NCBI RefSeq assembly: GCF_013359695.1 | Contig: NZ_JABFMU010000007.1 | Coordinates: forward strand, 100,234 to 164,233 | Direction of reading: 5' to 3' | DNA length: 64,000 nt | Source of the DNA: Pseudomonas sp. C2B4 | Lineage (GTDB): Bacteria; Pseudomonadota; Gammaproteobacteria; Pseudomonadales; Pseudomonadaceae | Shown here: positions 51,133 through 61,946 of the stretch, in pieces | Position numbering within the stretch: position 1 is the stretch's first letter | Layout of the letters: each line of letters begins with the position of its first letter | Program-made: the position numbers and the translations under genes | The notes under the pieces: model-generated | Seen by the model: only the letters and a program-made list of their open reading frames with translations | Told to the model about the DNA's origin: nothing | Database searches by the model: none

Positions 51133-51363
51133 CTATTCGAGACACACCAATTGAACTATGTTCGCCACGTCGTTCAGCTCTCTGTTGGTCCACCTTTCGA
51201 GCGTTTTCACTTGTTCCGGGGTCAGATCGTAGCCATCGAATTCATCCTCGGGATGCTGCCAGTTCATTAACGCTTTTAATTCTTCTCTACGATCACCGGA
51301 AATCTCTACGCTGAAGATCAACTCCTCGGTCTCTCTTTCGAAAACCTCTATTACGTATCTCAT
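51133..51363 (-). CDS. Small bacteriocin-associated protein, DUF7683-like, copy 1
   Basis: This 76-residue protein starts MRYVIEVFERETEELIFSVEI and contains DEFDGYDLTPEQVKTLERW. It overlaps the end of the bacteriocin gene by ATGA, so toxin and small protein are translationally coupled. This tight coupling to the toxin argues for a role in protection, release or toxin folding, though none is proven. Confidence 0.75.
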   Translation of the reverse strand: MRYVIEVFERETEELIFSVEISGDRREELKALMNWQHPEDEFDGYDLTPEQVKTLERWTNRELNDVANIVQLVCLE

Positions 51364-52556
51364 TTTTCTACTCTCCTTGTCGGGTCGGCGGGCTTCGTTT
51401 GCTCCCCCGTTTTCGGGTCGTATTCTCCAAGATGCTTCCCTTGTTTGGTATACAGCTCAACCTTGCCATGTTGTGAGTCCCATTCATAAATTCTTCCTGC
51501 GGAGTCCTTCCACCGTCTGCGTTTTTTACCACCTCCACGTACTGAGGTTTTCAATGGTGCGGGTCTTATATCTGGGAATGCCGGAAGTGTTGTTGGAGCT
51601 GGGTAGTACTTCAAGTCACCTGGAACGCTCAAAACAATGTAAACCGGCCTAACCCCCGACCCCACCGGAAACACCAGAATGAAATCCTTGTACTCAGGCG
51701 GGTAGATCGGATTCACGATGATGTCTGCAGCGTGTTTGTTCGGCGGAAAAACCCAGATGTGTGGCGCCTGTGGCGCAGCTTCCAGCTTGGGAATGCCGAG
51801 GATGTCGGAGCCGTCGACGGCCGGTGTCCAGATCAGTTCGATGCCATCGCCAAGATCGGCAACATATTGGCTGCCGCGGTTCGCGATCTGCACAACATCG
51901 ACCATCTCCCACTCGGGGTTCTTGCCGGTGTAGAAGGCGTAGCCCTTAAGGCTGCCATCGGCTTGTTGTTCGACATGCAGGCGCATGCGGGAGCGAGCCT
52001 GTGTGAGGGCGCGCAGTTGCTCTTCGGTGTAGAGAGCACTGTCGCCCAGGCTGGATGTCCAGAACACGGCGACCAAGCCGGCCAATACCGCTGTTGTCAC
52101 AGCACCAAGAGCAGCGGCGACGCCTATGGTCGGGGCGACGAGGGCTGGAGCGCGAAGTGCAAGTTGGCCAACACCCAGCGCAACGGTGGAACCGCTGATC
52201 GTCTGCAGATTCAGCAGCCCTTCATCGTCGACCTCGCGAGCGCCGAGCCAGGCGATGTCTCCGTAGTCGTTGAGGCTGTCGGTGGGCACCATCCCCGAGG
52301 GATTGGAGTAGTTGATGATCGCGTCCGGCAGCTTGCAGGATTTGGCGAAGACGCAACCGCGAGGCGTGATGTTTTGTTTTTCTTCGACAACGTTACGACT
52401 GCGCATGAATGCTTCCTGCCTGGCGAGCATGGCGTCGTATTTGGCTTGCATGGCGTCGAACACGGCCATTTCATCGGCCGTCATGTAGCGGTAGTGGGTG
52501 TGATGGCCATCACCGGATGGCGGGGTTTGAATCAGGGGGGGCTTGTTGCGAGCCAC
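51360..52556 (-). CDS. S-type bacteriocin with colicin E3-type rRNase domain
   Basis: This 398-residue toxin has an N-terminal part with CVFAKSCKLPDAIINY (68-83), a hydrophobic Gly/Ala-rich stretch (120-165), the S-pyocin translocation domain (about 170-320) and a C-terminal cytotoxic domain (340-398). The latter contains RIYEWDSQHGKVELY; D360, H363 and E367 correspond to the catalytic triad of colicin E3, which cuts 16S rRNA in the decoding site. It is shorter than classical S-type pyocins and lacks a long receptor-binding region or coiled coil. Immunity genes follow. Confidence 0.85.
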   Translation of the reverse strand: MARNKPPLIQTPPSGDGHHTHYRYMTADEMAVFDAMQAKYDAMLARQEAFMRSRNVVEEKQNITPRGCVFAKSCKLPDAIINYSNPSGMVPTDSLNDYGDIAWLGAREVDDEGLLNLQTISGSTVALGVGQLALRAPALVAPTIGVAAALGAVTTAVLAGLVAVFWTSSLGDSALYTEEQLRALTQARSRMRLHVEQQADGSLKGYAFYTGKNPEWEMVDVVQIANRGSQYVADLGDGIELIWTPAVDGSDILGIPKLEAAPQAPHIWVFPPNKHAADIIVNPIYPPEYKDFILVFPVGSGVRPVYIVLSVPGDLKYYPAPTTLPAFPDIRPAPLKTSVRGGGKKRRRWKDSAGRIYEWDSQHGKVELYTKQGKHLGEYDPKTGEQTKPADPTRRVEK

Positions 52557-52734
52557 TGACTGTCCTTGTGTGTTCGTCCATCGGCAGCCCCGAATCAGGG
52601 GCTGCGCGACGTTAACGAGCGGGACAGTTTGTGGCTGTAGGATGGGTCTTTATTGACCGTAGGGGGTGTCTCGAATGTTTGGGGTGGCAGGGCAGAGCTT
52701 TTGCGACGCTCTGCTTTCCAGATTGTGCGAATTT

Positions 52735-52783
52735 ACGACTGCTGCGCTTCCGAACGGAGCAAGCCCCCTCGCCACACAGTTCG
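52735..52783. repeat. GII REP remnant
   Basis: CGACTGCTGCGCTTCCGAAC followed by GCAAGCCCCCTCGCCACACA resembles the inner and right part of GII REPINs seen elsewhere in the window. No left arm remains. The rest of 52557-52793 shows no gene. Confidence 0.5.
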
Positions 52784-52793
52784 AGTCATCTAG

Positions 52794-53507
52794 TCACTCG
52801 GGAATTAACCGTCCGATCTTCTTATAAAGAGAATCAGTGAACGCCTCACTGTCATTCGAATGATGGCAACGACGATGGCAGTTTGGGCACAGCGCTACGG
52901 CATTGGTAACTTGATCCGAGCCTTTTTCGGCGAGCGGCTTAACGTGGTGGACTTCCAGATAAGGCAAATCAAGCTTTTGAAACGGAGCAGGCTCATCGCA
53001 GCCTTCACACCGTCCTTCAGCTTCATTTCGAACCCAGGCTCTAACTTCGGGATCACGCACATAAACCGTACGGGAGCTTGCCGCTCGCTTCGGTTTCTTA
53101 ATGCCTTTGGGCGGTTCCTTTATCTTTTGCTTTTGAAGCGCAGCAGCGCGACGTTCTAGGGTTTCTTCGTCGGCTGTTGGAGCTTTGGGGTCACCAGGCT
53201 GAACGCCTCTTTCAGTGAGCACTGCTCGAATGGATTGCTCAACATTGGAACCAACATTCTTGGCAGGTTTATAGCCCTTGATGAATTCCCTATCCATCTT
53301 CATCAGGACAGTAGAGATATTCTGCATCCGGAATTCGACAGAGCCTTTAGTGCGGGTTGGCAAGGCTGTTTCTCGCAGAGCAAGATTCTCTTCAGTCTTA
53401 ACGAATTTTTGGCCGCTTTGCTCTAGCGCGAGCATCTTCAAATAGGCGTCTACTGCGGCCTTAATTTCCGAAATGCTCCAGTCGCTGTCTTTTTTCGTTG
53501 CGCTCAT
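52794..53507 (-). CDS. HNH endonuclease
   Basis: This 237-residue protein has a C-terminal HNH domain with zinc cysteines C167/C170 and C207/C210, and the catalytic HHVKPLAEKG (H187, H188), N202 and H211. The N-terminal 100 residues (DWSISEIKAAVDAYLKML, RMQNISTVLMKMDREFIKGY) form a module found in McrA-like HNH proteins. It may cleave modified or foreign DNA. The codon use looks less GC-biased than neighbours, which fits an acquired gene. Confidence 0.85.
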   Translation of the reverse strand: MSATKKDSDWSISEIKAAVDAYLKMLALEQSGQKFVKTEENLALRETALPTRTKGSVEFRMQNISTVLMKMDREFIKGYKPAKNVGSNVEQSIRAVLTERGVQPGDPKAPTADEETLERRAAALQKQKIKEPPKGIKKPKRAASSRTVYVRDPEVRAWVRNEAEGRCEGCDEPAPFQKLDLPYLEVHHVKPLAEKGSDQVTNAVALCPNCHRRCHHSNDSEAFTDSLYKKIGRLIPE

Positions 53508-53623
53508 AGAATCGCCGAGGGTTGAAAATCCTCGGACGATACTGAGTGGCCATCACGGCTGTCTACGAAAATTCTTACAGAAAAGAGCGACAAATCTCGC
53601 AAGCGATCCTACGGACGCATCAC

Positions 53624-54163
53624 CTAACCCATCGAATGCTTTGAGGACTGAAACGCCTGCACGACTCTGCGCCACCAGGGTTTGGTCAGCGTTGTCTGTT
53701 GCTGCGTCTGATCGTGCAACCAGTACGGCATGTCCCGCAGCCGAATCCACCCTTCATCCTGCCAATGCAGCAAGCTCAACGACATCTCCGGCCAGTCCAA
53801 CAAACTCAACATCGGTCGATCCGAGTTGTTTGACACCTTCGCATCACGCAAGACTGGCACTACCTGATGAGTCAACCACTCACGCAACAAGCGATTCCCA
53901 GGAACGTAGTGATACACCAACAGTGCATACACACCTGATTCGCTGAGCATTAGCTGTTTTTCTGGTTGCCGGAAATACTCAATCCACAAAATACGGCGCT
54001 GATCTTTATCCAACTTGCTGACCCTACGATCACTCAGGTGGACACCCATCAGGCGGCCGATATCGCGGGCGCAGAACCATGGTTGGTTATCTAGCAGGAG
54101 GGCATGGAGTGGGAGGTGGTGACGGGTGAAGAGTGTCGGGGTGAAAAAATCAGGCATATCCAT
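53624..54163 (-). CDS. BRO-N domain protein (phage antirepressor-like)
   Basis: This 179-residue protein has an N-terminal BRO-N domain: PWFCARDIGRLMGVHLSDRRV, QRRILWIEYF and LMLSESGVYALLVYHYVPGNRLLREWLTHQVVPVLR. BRO-N is found in phage antirepressors and related DNA-binding proteins. The C-terminal 60 residues are specific to pseudomonads. No other phage gene is near. It is likely a domesticated phage-derived regulator. Confidence 0.85.
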   Translation of the reverse strand: MDMPDFFTPTLFTRHHLPLHALLLDNQPWFCARDIGRLMGVHLSDRRVSKLDKDQRRILWIEYFRQPEKQLMLSESGVYALLVYHYVPGNRLLREWLTHQVVPVLRDAKVSNNSDRPMLSLLDWPEMSLSLLHWQDEGWIRLRDMPYWLHDQTQQQTTLTKPWWRRVVQAFQSSKHSMG

Positions 54164-54437
54164 TACCTCTACGGTTGAAGGTGGAGAAGGCCGGAGCCCG
54201 ACGTAGAGGGTCTAAGAAATCCCAACAAGCCGATTCACTCGCACACAAATCGCGCATTCATGGTTAATACCAGTATGCGTTCCCGTGTGAGGAGTTTAGC
54301 TTTCTACGTTGGGCGTTTCTTAGGCACCTGCATTTGAGCTTAGAGATGCTCTGAGGCCTCATCAATGCGGACGGCGCTGGAAATGCTGTAGGAGGTTTAC
54401 CGGGTAGGTTGAGATGAGTAGGCGTTTTCTTACCGAA
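54164..54437. other. Intergenic region without gene
   Basis: No coding or strong structural signal was found. It must contain the promoter of the BRO-N gene. Confidence 0.5.
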
Positions 54438-54470
54438 CAAAAAAGCCCCGATCAGATCGGGGCTTTTTTT
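54438..54470 (-). terminator. Rho-independent terminator after nrdB
   Basis: AAAAAAGCCCCGAT / ATCGGGGCTTTTTTT form a perfect hairpin. It can act on both strands and separates nrdB from the accessory segment. Confidence 0.9.
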
Positions 54471-54519
54471 ACAGTTCGGTTTGTCGATTTACATCGTCAA
54501 ATCACGGCAAGCTCAGGAA

Positions 54520-55767
54520 TCAATCCCAGCTCAGCGCACCACCGGTTTGGTATTCAATTACGCGAGTCTCAAAGAAGTTCTTCTCTTTCTTCAAGTCCAT
54601 GATCTCGCTCATCCATGGGAACGGGTTAGTCGTCCCTGGGTACTCTTCCTTCAGACCGATCTGCGACAGGCGACGGTTAGCGATGAACTTGAGGTAGTCC
54701 TCCATCATCGCCGCGTTCATGCCCAGTACGCCGCGAGGCATGGTGTCGCGGGCGTATTCGATTTCCAGCTGGGTGCCTTGCAGGATCATCTGCGAAGCTT
54801 CTTCCTTCATTTCAGCATCCCACAGGTGTGGGTTTTCGATTTTGATCTGGTTGATCACGTCGATGCCGAAGTTCAGGTGCATGGATTCGTCGCGCAGGAT
54901 ATATTGGAACTGCTCGGCGACGCCGGTCATTTTGTTGCGGCGGCCCATGGAGAGGATTTGGGTGAAGCCGCAGTAGAAGAAGATGCCTTCCAGAACGCAG
55001 TAGTAGGCGATCAGGTTGCGTAGCAGTTCCTTGTCGGTTTCGACGGTGCCGGTTTCGAACTTCGGATCGGAGATCGAGCGGGTGTATTTCAGGCCCCAGG
55101 TGGCTTTTTTCGCGACCGATGGGATCTCGTGGTACATGTTGAAGATCTCGCCTTCATCCATGGCCAACGATTCGATGCAGTACTGGTAGGCGTGGGTGTG
55201 GATCGCCTCTTCGAACGCCTGGCGCAGGATGTACTGGCGGCATTCCGGGTTGGTGATCAGGCGGTACACGGCCAGGACCAGGTTGTTGGCAACCAGGGAG
55301 TCGGCGGTGGAGAAGAAGCCGAGGTTGCGCATCACGATGCGGCGCTCGTCGTCGGTCAGGCCTTCCGGGTTTTTCCAGAGGGCGATGTCGGCGGTCATGT
55401 TGACTTCTTGCGGCATCCAGTGGTTTGCGCAGCCGTCCAGGTATTTCTGCCAGGCCCAGTCGTACTTGAAGGGCACGAGTTGGTTGAGGTCGGCGCGGCA
55501 GTTGATCATGCGCTTTTCGTCAACGGCGACACGGGCGGAGGCGCCTTCGAGTTCGGCGAGGCCTTCGGCGACGTCGAGGGAATCCAGGGCGGCTTTGGCG
55601 CGGGCAACGGCGGCGGAGTCAGCGGCGGTCACGGCGCGGGCTTCCAGGGCGGCGGCACCGCCGGCGCTGTCGAGACGGTCCATATTGGCTTCAGCGGCGT
55701 GGCCGGCGTTGGCGCTCTTGGCCACTACTTCCGTGTCTTCTTTATCGAATTCGTCCCAGCTCAGCAT
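54520..55767 (-). CDS. nrdB: Class Ia ribonucleotide reductase, beta subunit
   Basis: This 415-residue di-iron subunit carries the tyrosyl radical for reduction of ribonucleotides. Iron-binding motifs are seen: [24 protein letters not shown] and the conserved EGIFFYCGF helix; the C-terminus [16 protein letters not shown] binds NrdA. Residues 10-80 form the Ala-rich N-terminal extension typical of Pseudomonas NrdB. The ATG at 55767 was chosen; the frame stays open upstream. nrdA is not next to it here. Confidence 0.95.
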   Translation of the reverse strand: MLSWDEFDKEDTEVVAKSANAGHAAEANMDRLDSAGGAAALEARAVTAADSAAVARAKAALDSLDVAEGLAELEGASARVAVDEKRMINCRADLNQLVPFKYDWAWQKYLDGCANHWMPQEVNMTADIALWKNPEGLTDDERRIVMRNLGFFSTADSLVANNLVLAVYRLITNPECRQYILRQAFEEAIHTHAYQYCIESLAMDEGEIFNMYHEIPSVAKKATWGLKYTRSISDPKFETGTVETDKELLRNLIAYYCVLEGIFFYCGFTQILSMGRRNKMTGVAEQFQYILRDESMHLNFGIDVINQIKIENPHLWDAEMKEEASQMILQGTQLEIEYARDTMPRGVLGMNAAMMEDYLKFIANRRLSQIGLKEEYPGTTNPFPWMSEIMDLKKEKNFFETRVIEYQTGGALSWD

Positions 55768-56305
55768 GACGTGTCGTCTCCTGCGTGAGGGCCAGATTGC
55801 CCGTGTGAAATGGATGGTCTGTTTTTCACACGGCCGTACTGGCCGCGTTGGATAGCGTTTTTTGCAGCGGTACACGCAGGCAAATAAACATAATTTTGTA
55901 CGGGGTCCGAGAGCCTCTGACGGGCGCGGAAATCGGTGAGGACTTCAGCGTGGGCTTCAGACTGGCTGTCATCCCTGTAAGGGAATATTGCAGGCCCGTT
56001 TAAGGCGGCATTATAGGGAAATTTTTGCGGCCGTGGTGGGGCGAATCCGCGCATGGAGCGGCCGAGAGGGCAGGTTTTTCGGTCAGAGCGAGGGTTTATG
56101 GGGCTTTGACGGGAGAAGATTTTTTTTCGTAAAAATCGCTTGAGTTTTGTTTTGATCAAGAAATGATCAAAAAAGGCCATTTTTCACTACATCTTGTGTT
56201 TCAAAACGCTTTTGGACGACTCCAGACACAACTGAGCCCGACCGAAGCCGGGCTGAAATCGACCTTCAGCTAGACGCTGAAACGGCTCGATTCGGTGCAG
56301 TCTGA
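55768..56305. other. Region upstream of nrdB, no gene
   Basis: No credible ORF was found in these 538 nt. It holds the nrdB promoter. An inverted repeat TGATCAAGAAATGATCA lies near 56153-56169, and an NrdR-like box further up at 56184-56199. Confidence 0.5.
56184..56199. promoter_or_regulatory. NrdR-box-like sequence
   Basis: TCACTACATCTTGTGT resembles the 16-bp NrdR consensus (ACACTA-N-ATCTTGTGT type). Only one box is seen; NrdR normally uses a pair, so this is tentative. It lies about 420 nt before the nrdB start. Confidence 0.4.
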
Positions 56306-56569
56306 TCAGCCGCCGGAGCAGCCATTACCCATGACGCTGTAACGCAGAATATGACGCTGACCTTTGGAGTCGTCGTATACCATTTTGGCCGGGACTACTT
56401 CGCAAACATTCGGCACTTCGCTCATGGAGATCACTTTGGCGATGTCCAGATTCATTGAGTAAGTGTATTCCTCGATGGCGGGTTGTTGCTGTGCGACATC
56501 AGTCTGAATCTCGTCTGCCATGGCGGTTGCGCACAGGCTGCCGAGGGCCAGAACCAATAAAGCTTTCAT
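56306..56569 (-). CDS. DUF2790 family exported small protein
   Basis: This 87-residue protein has a signal peptide (MKALLVLALGSLCATAMA, cleavage before DE) and the DUF2790 core YSMNLDIAKVISMSEVPNVC, then VVPAKMVYDDSKGQ and RYSVMGNGCSGG. Two cysteines may form a disulfide. The family is found in Pseudomonas and is of unknown function. A 9-bp hairpin lies in the leader region. Confidence 0.85.
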   Translation of the reverse strand: MKALLVLALGSLCATAMADEIQTDVAQQQPAIEEYTYSMNLDIAKVISMSEVPNVCEVVPAKMVYDDSKGQRHILRYSVMGNGCSGG

Positions 56570-56601
56570 TTAATGTTTACCTTTTTGAGGGCGAAAGGGG
56601 T

Positions 56602-56626
56602 CACGCAACCTTTTTGGGGTTGCGTG
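56602..56626. promoter_or_regulatory. Hairpin upstream of the DUF2790 gene
   Basis: CACGCAACC / GGTTGCGTG form a perfect 9-bp stem with a 7-nt loop, 33 nt before the DUF2790 start. It may be a leader structure or operator. Further on, GGTTAACT occurs twice (56648-56692). The remaining sequence to acs shows no gene. Confidence 0.4.
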
Positions 56627-56801
56627 TGGAACTGCACTGCTTTGATTTGGGTTAACTGCCTTCGTGGGGGCTGTAACTTGGTTAACTCAGGTTGCCGGGT
56701 TGGCGAGGCGAATTTTAGGCGTGGGGGATACGTTCATATAGACGTGGTTCTGATAAACACTTTTGACAGATCCTGTAACAATCCCTGAATAACCTCTACT
56801 T

Positions 56802-56905
56802 CTGCAGGAGCGAGCCCTGCTCGCGATGAACCTGAGGGCTGCGCGTGATGTCAGGTTGGGCGCGTTATCGTTGACGAACATCGCGAGCAGGGCTCGCTCC
56901 TACAG
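56802..56905. repeat. REPIN with extended arms
   Basis: The arms read GCAGGAGCGAGCCCTGCTCGC and complement: one extra C in both, so the palindrome is preserved by paired change. Confidence 0.9.
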
Positions 56906-57051
56906 GATTACGGGGCGTTTAGCAGAGCGGCGCAGGGCTAATCAGGACAGTTTGTATGGGCTTGTTACTACCATCGTCGAATGGTTCTATAGCGTCGGCC
57001 CGGCTAAAACGGAGGCCATACAAAAACAACTATTCCACCGAGGTAAGAAAG

Positions 57052-59007
<1,956 letters not shown>

Positions 59008-59026
59008 GTAGCGTTTGAAGTCATCG

Positions 59027-59061
59027 AAGCCCTGCCAGGTGTGAGTCTGGTGGGGCTTTTT
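59027..59061 (+). terminator. Terminator after acs
   Basis: AAGCCCTGCCAG / CTGGTGGGGCTTTTT form a stem with one mismatch, followed by T5. Confidence 0.75.
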
Positions 59062-59097
59062 GTTGCCTGGGGGTTTTGTGTTGTCTGGTCGGGCCTC

Positions 59098-59178
59098 TTC
59101 GCGAGCAGGCTCGCTCCCACAGTTAACCGAGGTGCCTCGTCGGGCGCGGTCCAATGTGGGAGCGAGCCTGCTCGCGAA
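59098..59178. repeat. REP pair in reversed orientation
   Basis: TTCGCGAGCAGGCTCGCTCC and ATGTGGGAGCGAGCCTGCTC are about 30 nt apart, after acs. Confidence 0.9.
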
Positions 59179-59179
59179 G

Positions 59180-59695
59180 GCGATCTATCAGGCACCCAAT
59201 AAACAACAGCCAATAATTATCGGCTTACCCTGTAGGGGCTTTCCCACTGTTACCTGTCAGTTTTCAAGTAACTGAATGTGTAACCGCTCGCCGCCGATAC
59301 GGGGCATTGGGAAACGCAAAATGCCAGCAAGGGTGCATTTGCGGTGCTCAAAAAAATAACACCCCACGCCAAGCTTGCCGGATTAGAAGGGTTTGCCAAT
59401 AATAGGCCCACAATTTGCAACATGTATCGGTTCACTGTCTTTTGCCTTCGCATGATTTTGCAAGGCTGTCAACGTGCTCAAACGGCTTTCTCGGTGCTTC
59501 TGTAACTAGTTGTCGCATTGAAGAAATATCGGTCTCGGGCCTGTCGTTAGAATGCCGATCATTCGCTCGTCGTTGTCCGTGTTGAAAATTCGCACGCGCA
59601 ATGTAGGACGCAGCAACGCTTTCCGGTTCCACTCATTCGCATATTGGGCTGTCGCTCACTCTGCCGTTTTAGCCCTTTTCCGATGGAGTCCCAAG
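59180..59695 (+). promoter_or_regulatory. aot operon upstream region with ArgR half-site
   Basis: This stretch of more than 500 nt shows no gene. TGTCGC at 59511-59516, then 8 nt and AA (59525-59526), fits the P. aeruginosa ArgR half-site TGTCGC-N8-AA-N5 as recalled from the literature; the adjoining second half-site is poor. ArgR control of aot is established in P. aeruginosa. Confidence 0.45.
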
Positions 59696-60469
59696 ATGAA
59701 GAAACTCGTGCTGCTTGGCGCCCTGGCACTGTCCGTGCTGTCCCTGCCAACCTTCGCCGATGAAAAACCTCTGAAAATCGGTATCGAAGCGGCTTACCCT
59801 CCGTTCGCGTCCAAGGCACCGGACGGCAGCATCGTGGGTTTCGACTACGACATCGGCAACGCTCTGTGCGAAGAGATGAAGGTCAAGTGCGTTTGGGTCG
59901 AGCAAGAGTTCGACGGTCTGATCCCGGCACTCAAAGTGCGCAAGATCGACGCGATCCTGTCGTCCATGTCGATCACTGAAGACCGCAAGAAGTCCGTGGA
60001 CTTCACCAACAAGTACTACAACACCCCGGCGCGCCTGGTCATGAAGGCCGGCACTCAGGTCAGCGACAACCTGACCGAGCTCAAAGGCAAGAACATTGGC
60101 GTGCAGCGCGGTTCGATCCACGAGCGTTTCGCCCGTGAAGTCCTGGCTCCGCTGGGTGCCGAGATCAAACCATACGGTTCGCAGAACGAAATTTATCTGG
60201 ATGTGGCTGCCGGTCGTCTCGACGGCACCGTGGCAGACGCTACGCTTCTGGATGACGGTTTCCTGAAAACCGACGCTGGCAAGGGTTTCGCGTTCGTGGG
60301 GCCTGCTTTCACCGACGTCAAATACTTCGGTGACGGCGTAGGTATCGCGGTTCGCAAGGGCGACGCGCTGAAAGACAAGATCAACACCGCGATTGCCGCC
60401 ATCCGCGAGAACGGCAAATACAAGCAAATCCAGGACAAGTACTTCGCCTTCGATATCTACGGCAAGTAA
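59696..60469 (+). CDS. aotJ: Arginine/ornithine ABC transporter substrate-binding protein
   Basis: This 257-residue periplasmic protein has a signal peptide ([21 protein letters not shown]) and the basic amino-acid binding fold: [45 protein letters not shown] and [15 protein letters not shown]. It matches AotJ/ArgT-type binding proteins. Gene order J-Q-M-O-P matches the P. aeruginosa aot operon. A hairpin terminator directly follows and may set the SBP to membrane-component ratio. Confidence 0.9.
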   Translation: MKKLVLLGALALSVLSLPTFADEKPLKIGIEAAYPPFASKAPDGSIVGFDYDIGNALCEEMKVKCVWVEQEFDGLIPALKVRKIDAILSSMSITEDRKKSVDFTNKYYNTPARLVMKAGTQVSDNLTELKGKNIGVQRGSIHERFAREVLAPLGAEIKPYGSQNEIYLDVAAGRLDGTVADATLLDDGFLKTDAGKGFAFVGPAFTDVKYFGDGVGIAVRKGDALKDKINTAIAAIRENGKYKQIQDKYFAFDIYGK

Positions 60470-60491
60470 CACGTCCGGGCAACAAGTCAGA

Positions 60492-60534
60492 AATGGCGCA
60501 AGCAACAGGATCTCTGAGGTTTGCGCCATTTTTT
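60492..60534 (+). terminator. Intercistronic terminator/attenuator after aotJ
   Basis: AATGGCGCAA / TTGCGCCATT form a perfect 10-bp stem with a 19-nt loop, followed by T4. It lies between aotJ and aotQ. Confidence 0.75.
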
Positions 60535-60560
60535 CATCCCAACTTTCGAGGACCTGAATC

Positions 60561-61250
60561 ATGTTGAAAGGCTACGGGGCTGTCATCCTCGATGGCGTTT
60601 GGCTGACGCTTCAGCTCGCCTTGTCGTCCATGGCCCTGGCCATTGTTCTGGGCCTGATCGGCGTCGCGCTGCGTCTGTCGCCGGTGCGCTGGCTGGCCTG
60701 GCTGGGCGATCTGTATGCCACGGTGATCCGCGGGATTCCCGATCTGGTGTTGATCCTGCTGATCTTCTACGGCGGCCAGGACATGCTCAACCGCGTCGCG
60801 CCGATGCTGGGCTATGACGAGTACATCGACCTGAACCCACTGGTAGCCGGTATCGGCACACTGGGTTTCATCTTCGGGGCCTACCTGTCGGAAACCTTTC
60901 GCGGCGCGTTCATGGCAATCCCCAAGGGGCAGGCTGAAGCCGGCATGGCTTACGGCATGAGCGGTTTCCAGGTGTTCTTCCGGGTGTTGGTGCCGCAGAT
61001 GATTCGCCTGGCGATTCCGGGCTTTACCAACAACTGGCTGGTACTGACCAAGGCCACTGCGCTGATTTCGGTGGTGGGTCTGCAAGACATGATGTTCAAG
61101 GCCAAGCAGGCGGCCGATGCCACCCGTGAGCCTTTCACCTTCTTCCTCGCAGTGGCGGCGTTGTACCTGGTGATTACCAGCGTCTCGTTGCTGGCACTGC
61201 GTCACCTCGAGAAGCGCTACTCGGTAGGCGTAAGGGCGGCTGAGCTATGA
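60561..61250 (+). CDS. aotQ: Arginine/ornithine ABC transporter permease AotQ
   Basis: This 229-residue permease of the HisMQ family has several transmembrane segments, an RGIPDLVLILLIFYGG segment and the EAA loop (AEAGMAYGMSGFQVFFRVLVPQ). The start follows TTCGAGGACCTGAATC. It forms a heterodimer with AotM. It overlaps aotM by 4 nt. Confidence 0.92.
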   Translation: MLKGYGAVILDGVWLTLQLALSSMALAIVLGLIGVALRLSPVRWLAWLGDLYATVIRGIPDLVLILLIFYGGQDMLNRVAPMLGYDEYIDLNPLVAGIGTLGFIFGAYLSETFRGAFMAIPKGQAEAGMAYGMSGFQVFFRVLVPQMIRLAIPGFTNNWLVLTKATALISVVGLQDMMFKAKQAADATREPFTFFLAVAALYLVITSVSLLALRHLEKRYSVGVRAAEL

Positions 61251-61945
61251 TCTTCGACTACAACGTCATTTGGGAGGCTTTGCCGCTGTACCTGGGCGGC
61301 CTGGTGACTACCCTCAAATTGCTCGCGCTGTCGCTGTTCTTCGGCCTGTTGTGTGCGTTGCCGCTGGGCTTGATGCGCGTCTCGAAAAACGCCGTGGTCA
61401 ACATGACCGCATGGCTCTACACCTATGTGATTCGCGGCACGCCGATGCTGGTGCAGCTGTTCCTGATCTACTACGGTCTGGCGCAATTCCAAGCGGTGCG
61501 AGAGAGCTTCCTGTGGCCATGGCTGTCCAGCGCCACCTTCTGTGCGTGCCTGGCGTTCGCCATCAACACCAGCGCCTACACCGCTGAAATCATCGCCGGC
61601 AGCCTGCGGGCCACGCCGAACGGCGAGATCGAAGCGGCCAAGGCCATGGGCATGTCGCGGGTCAAGATGTACAAGCGCATCCTGCTGCCGTCGGCCCTGC
61701 GCCGGGCGCTGCCGCAGTACAGCAACGAAGTGATCATGATGCTGCAGACCACCAGTCTGGCGTCCATCGTGACCCTGATCGACATCACCGGTGCCGCGCG
61801 CACGGTCAACGCGCAGTTCTACCTGCCGTTCGAGGCCTACATCACCGCCGGCGTGTTCTACCTGTGCCTGACCTTCATTCTGGTGAAGCTGTTCAAGCTG
61901 GCCGAGCGCCGCTGGCTGGGCTACCTGGCTCCGCGGAAGCACTGA
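61247..61945 (+). CDS. aotM: Arginine/ornithine ABC transporter permease AotM
   Basis: This 232-residue HisMQ-family permease has RGTPMLVQLFLIYYGLAQF and the EAA loop EIEAAKAMGMSRVKMYKRILLP. The ATGA overlap with aotQ implies translational coupling. It is followed after 1 nt by aotO. Confidence 0.92.
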   Translation: MIFDYNVIWEALPLYLGGLVTTLKLLALSLFFGLLCALPLGLMRVSKNAVVNMTAWLYTYVIRGTPMLVQLFLIYYGLAQFQAVRESFLWPWLSSATFCACLAFAINTSAYTAEIIAGSLRATPNGEIEAAKAMGMSRVKMYKRILLPSALRRALPQYSNEVIMMLQTTSLASIVTLIDITGAARTVNAQFYLPFEAYITAGVFYLCLTFILVKLFKLAERRWLGYLAPRKH

Positions 61946-61946
61946 T

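Noticed and set aside
59250..59453. Minus-strand 67-codon frame between acs and aotJ
   Set aside because: No ribosome binding site, no recognisable domain and unusual composition; the region is better read as the aot upstream region.
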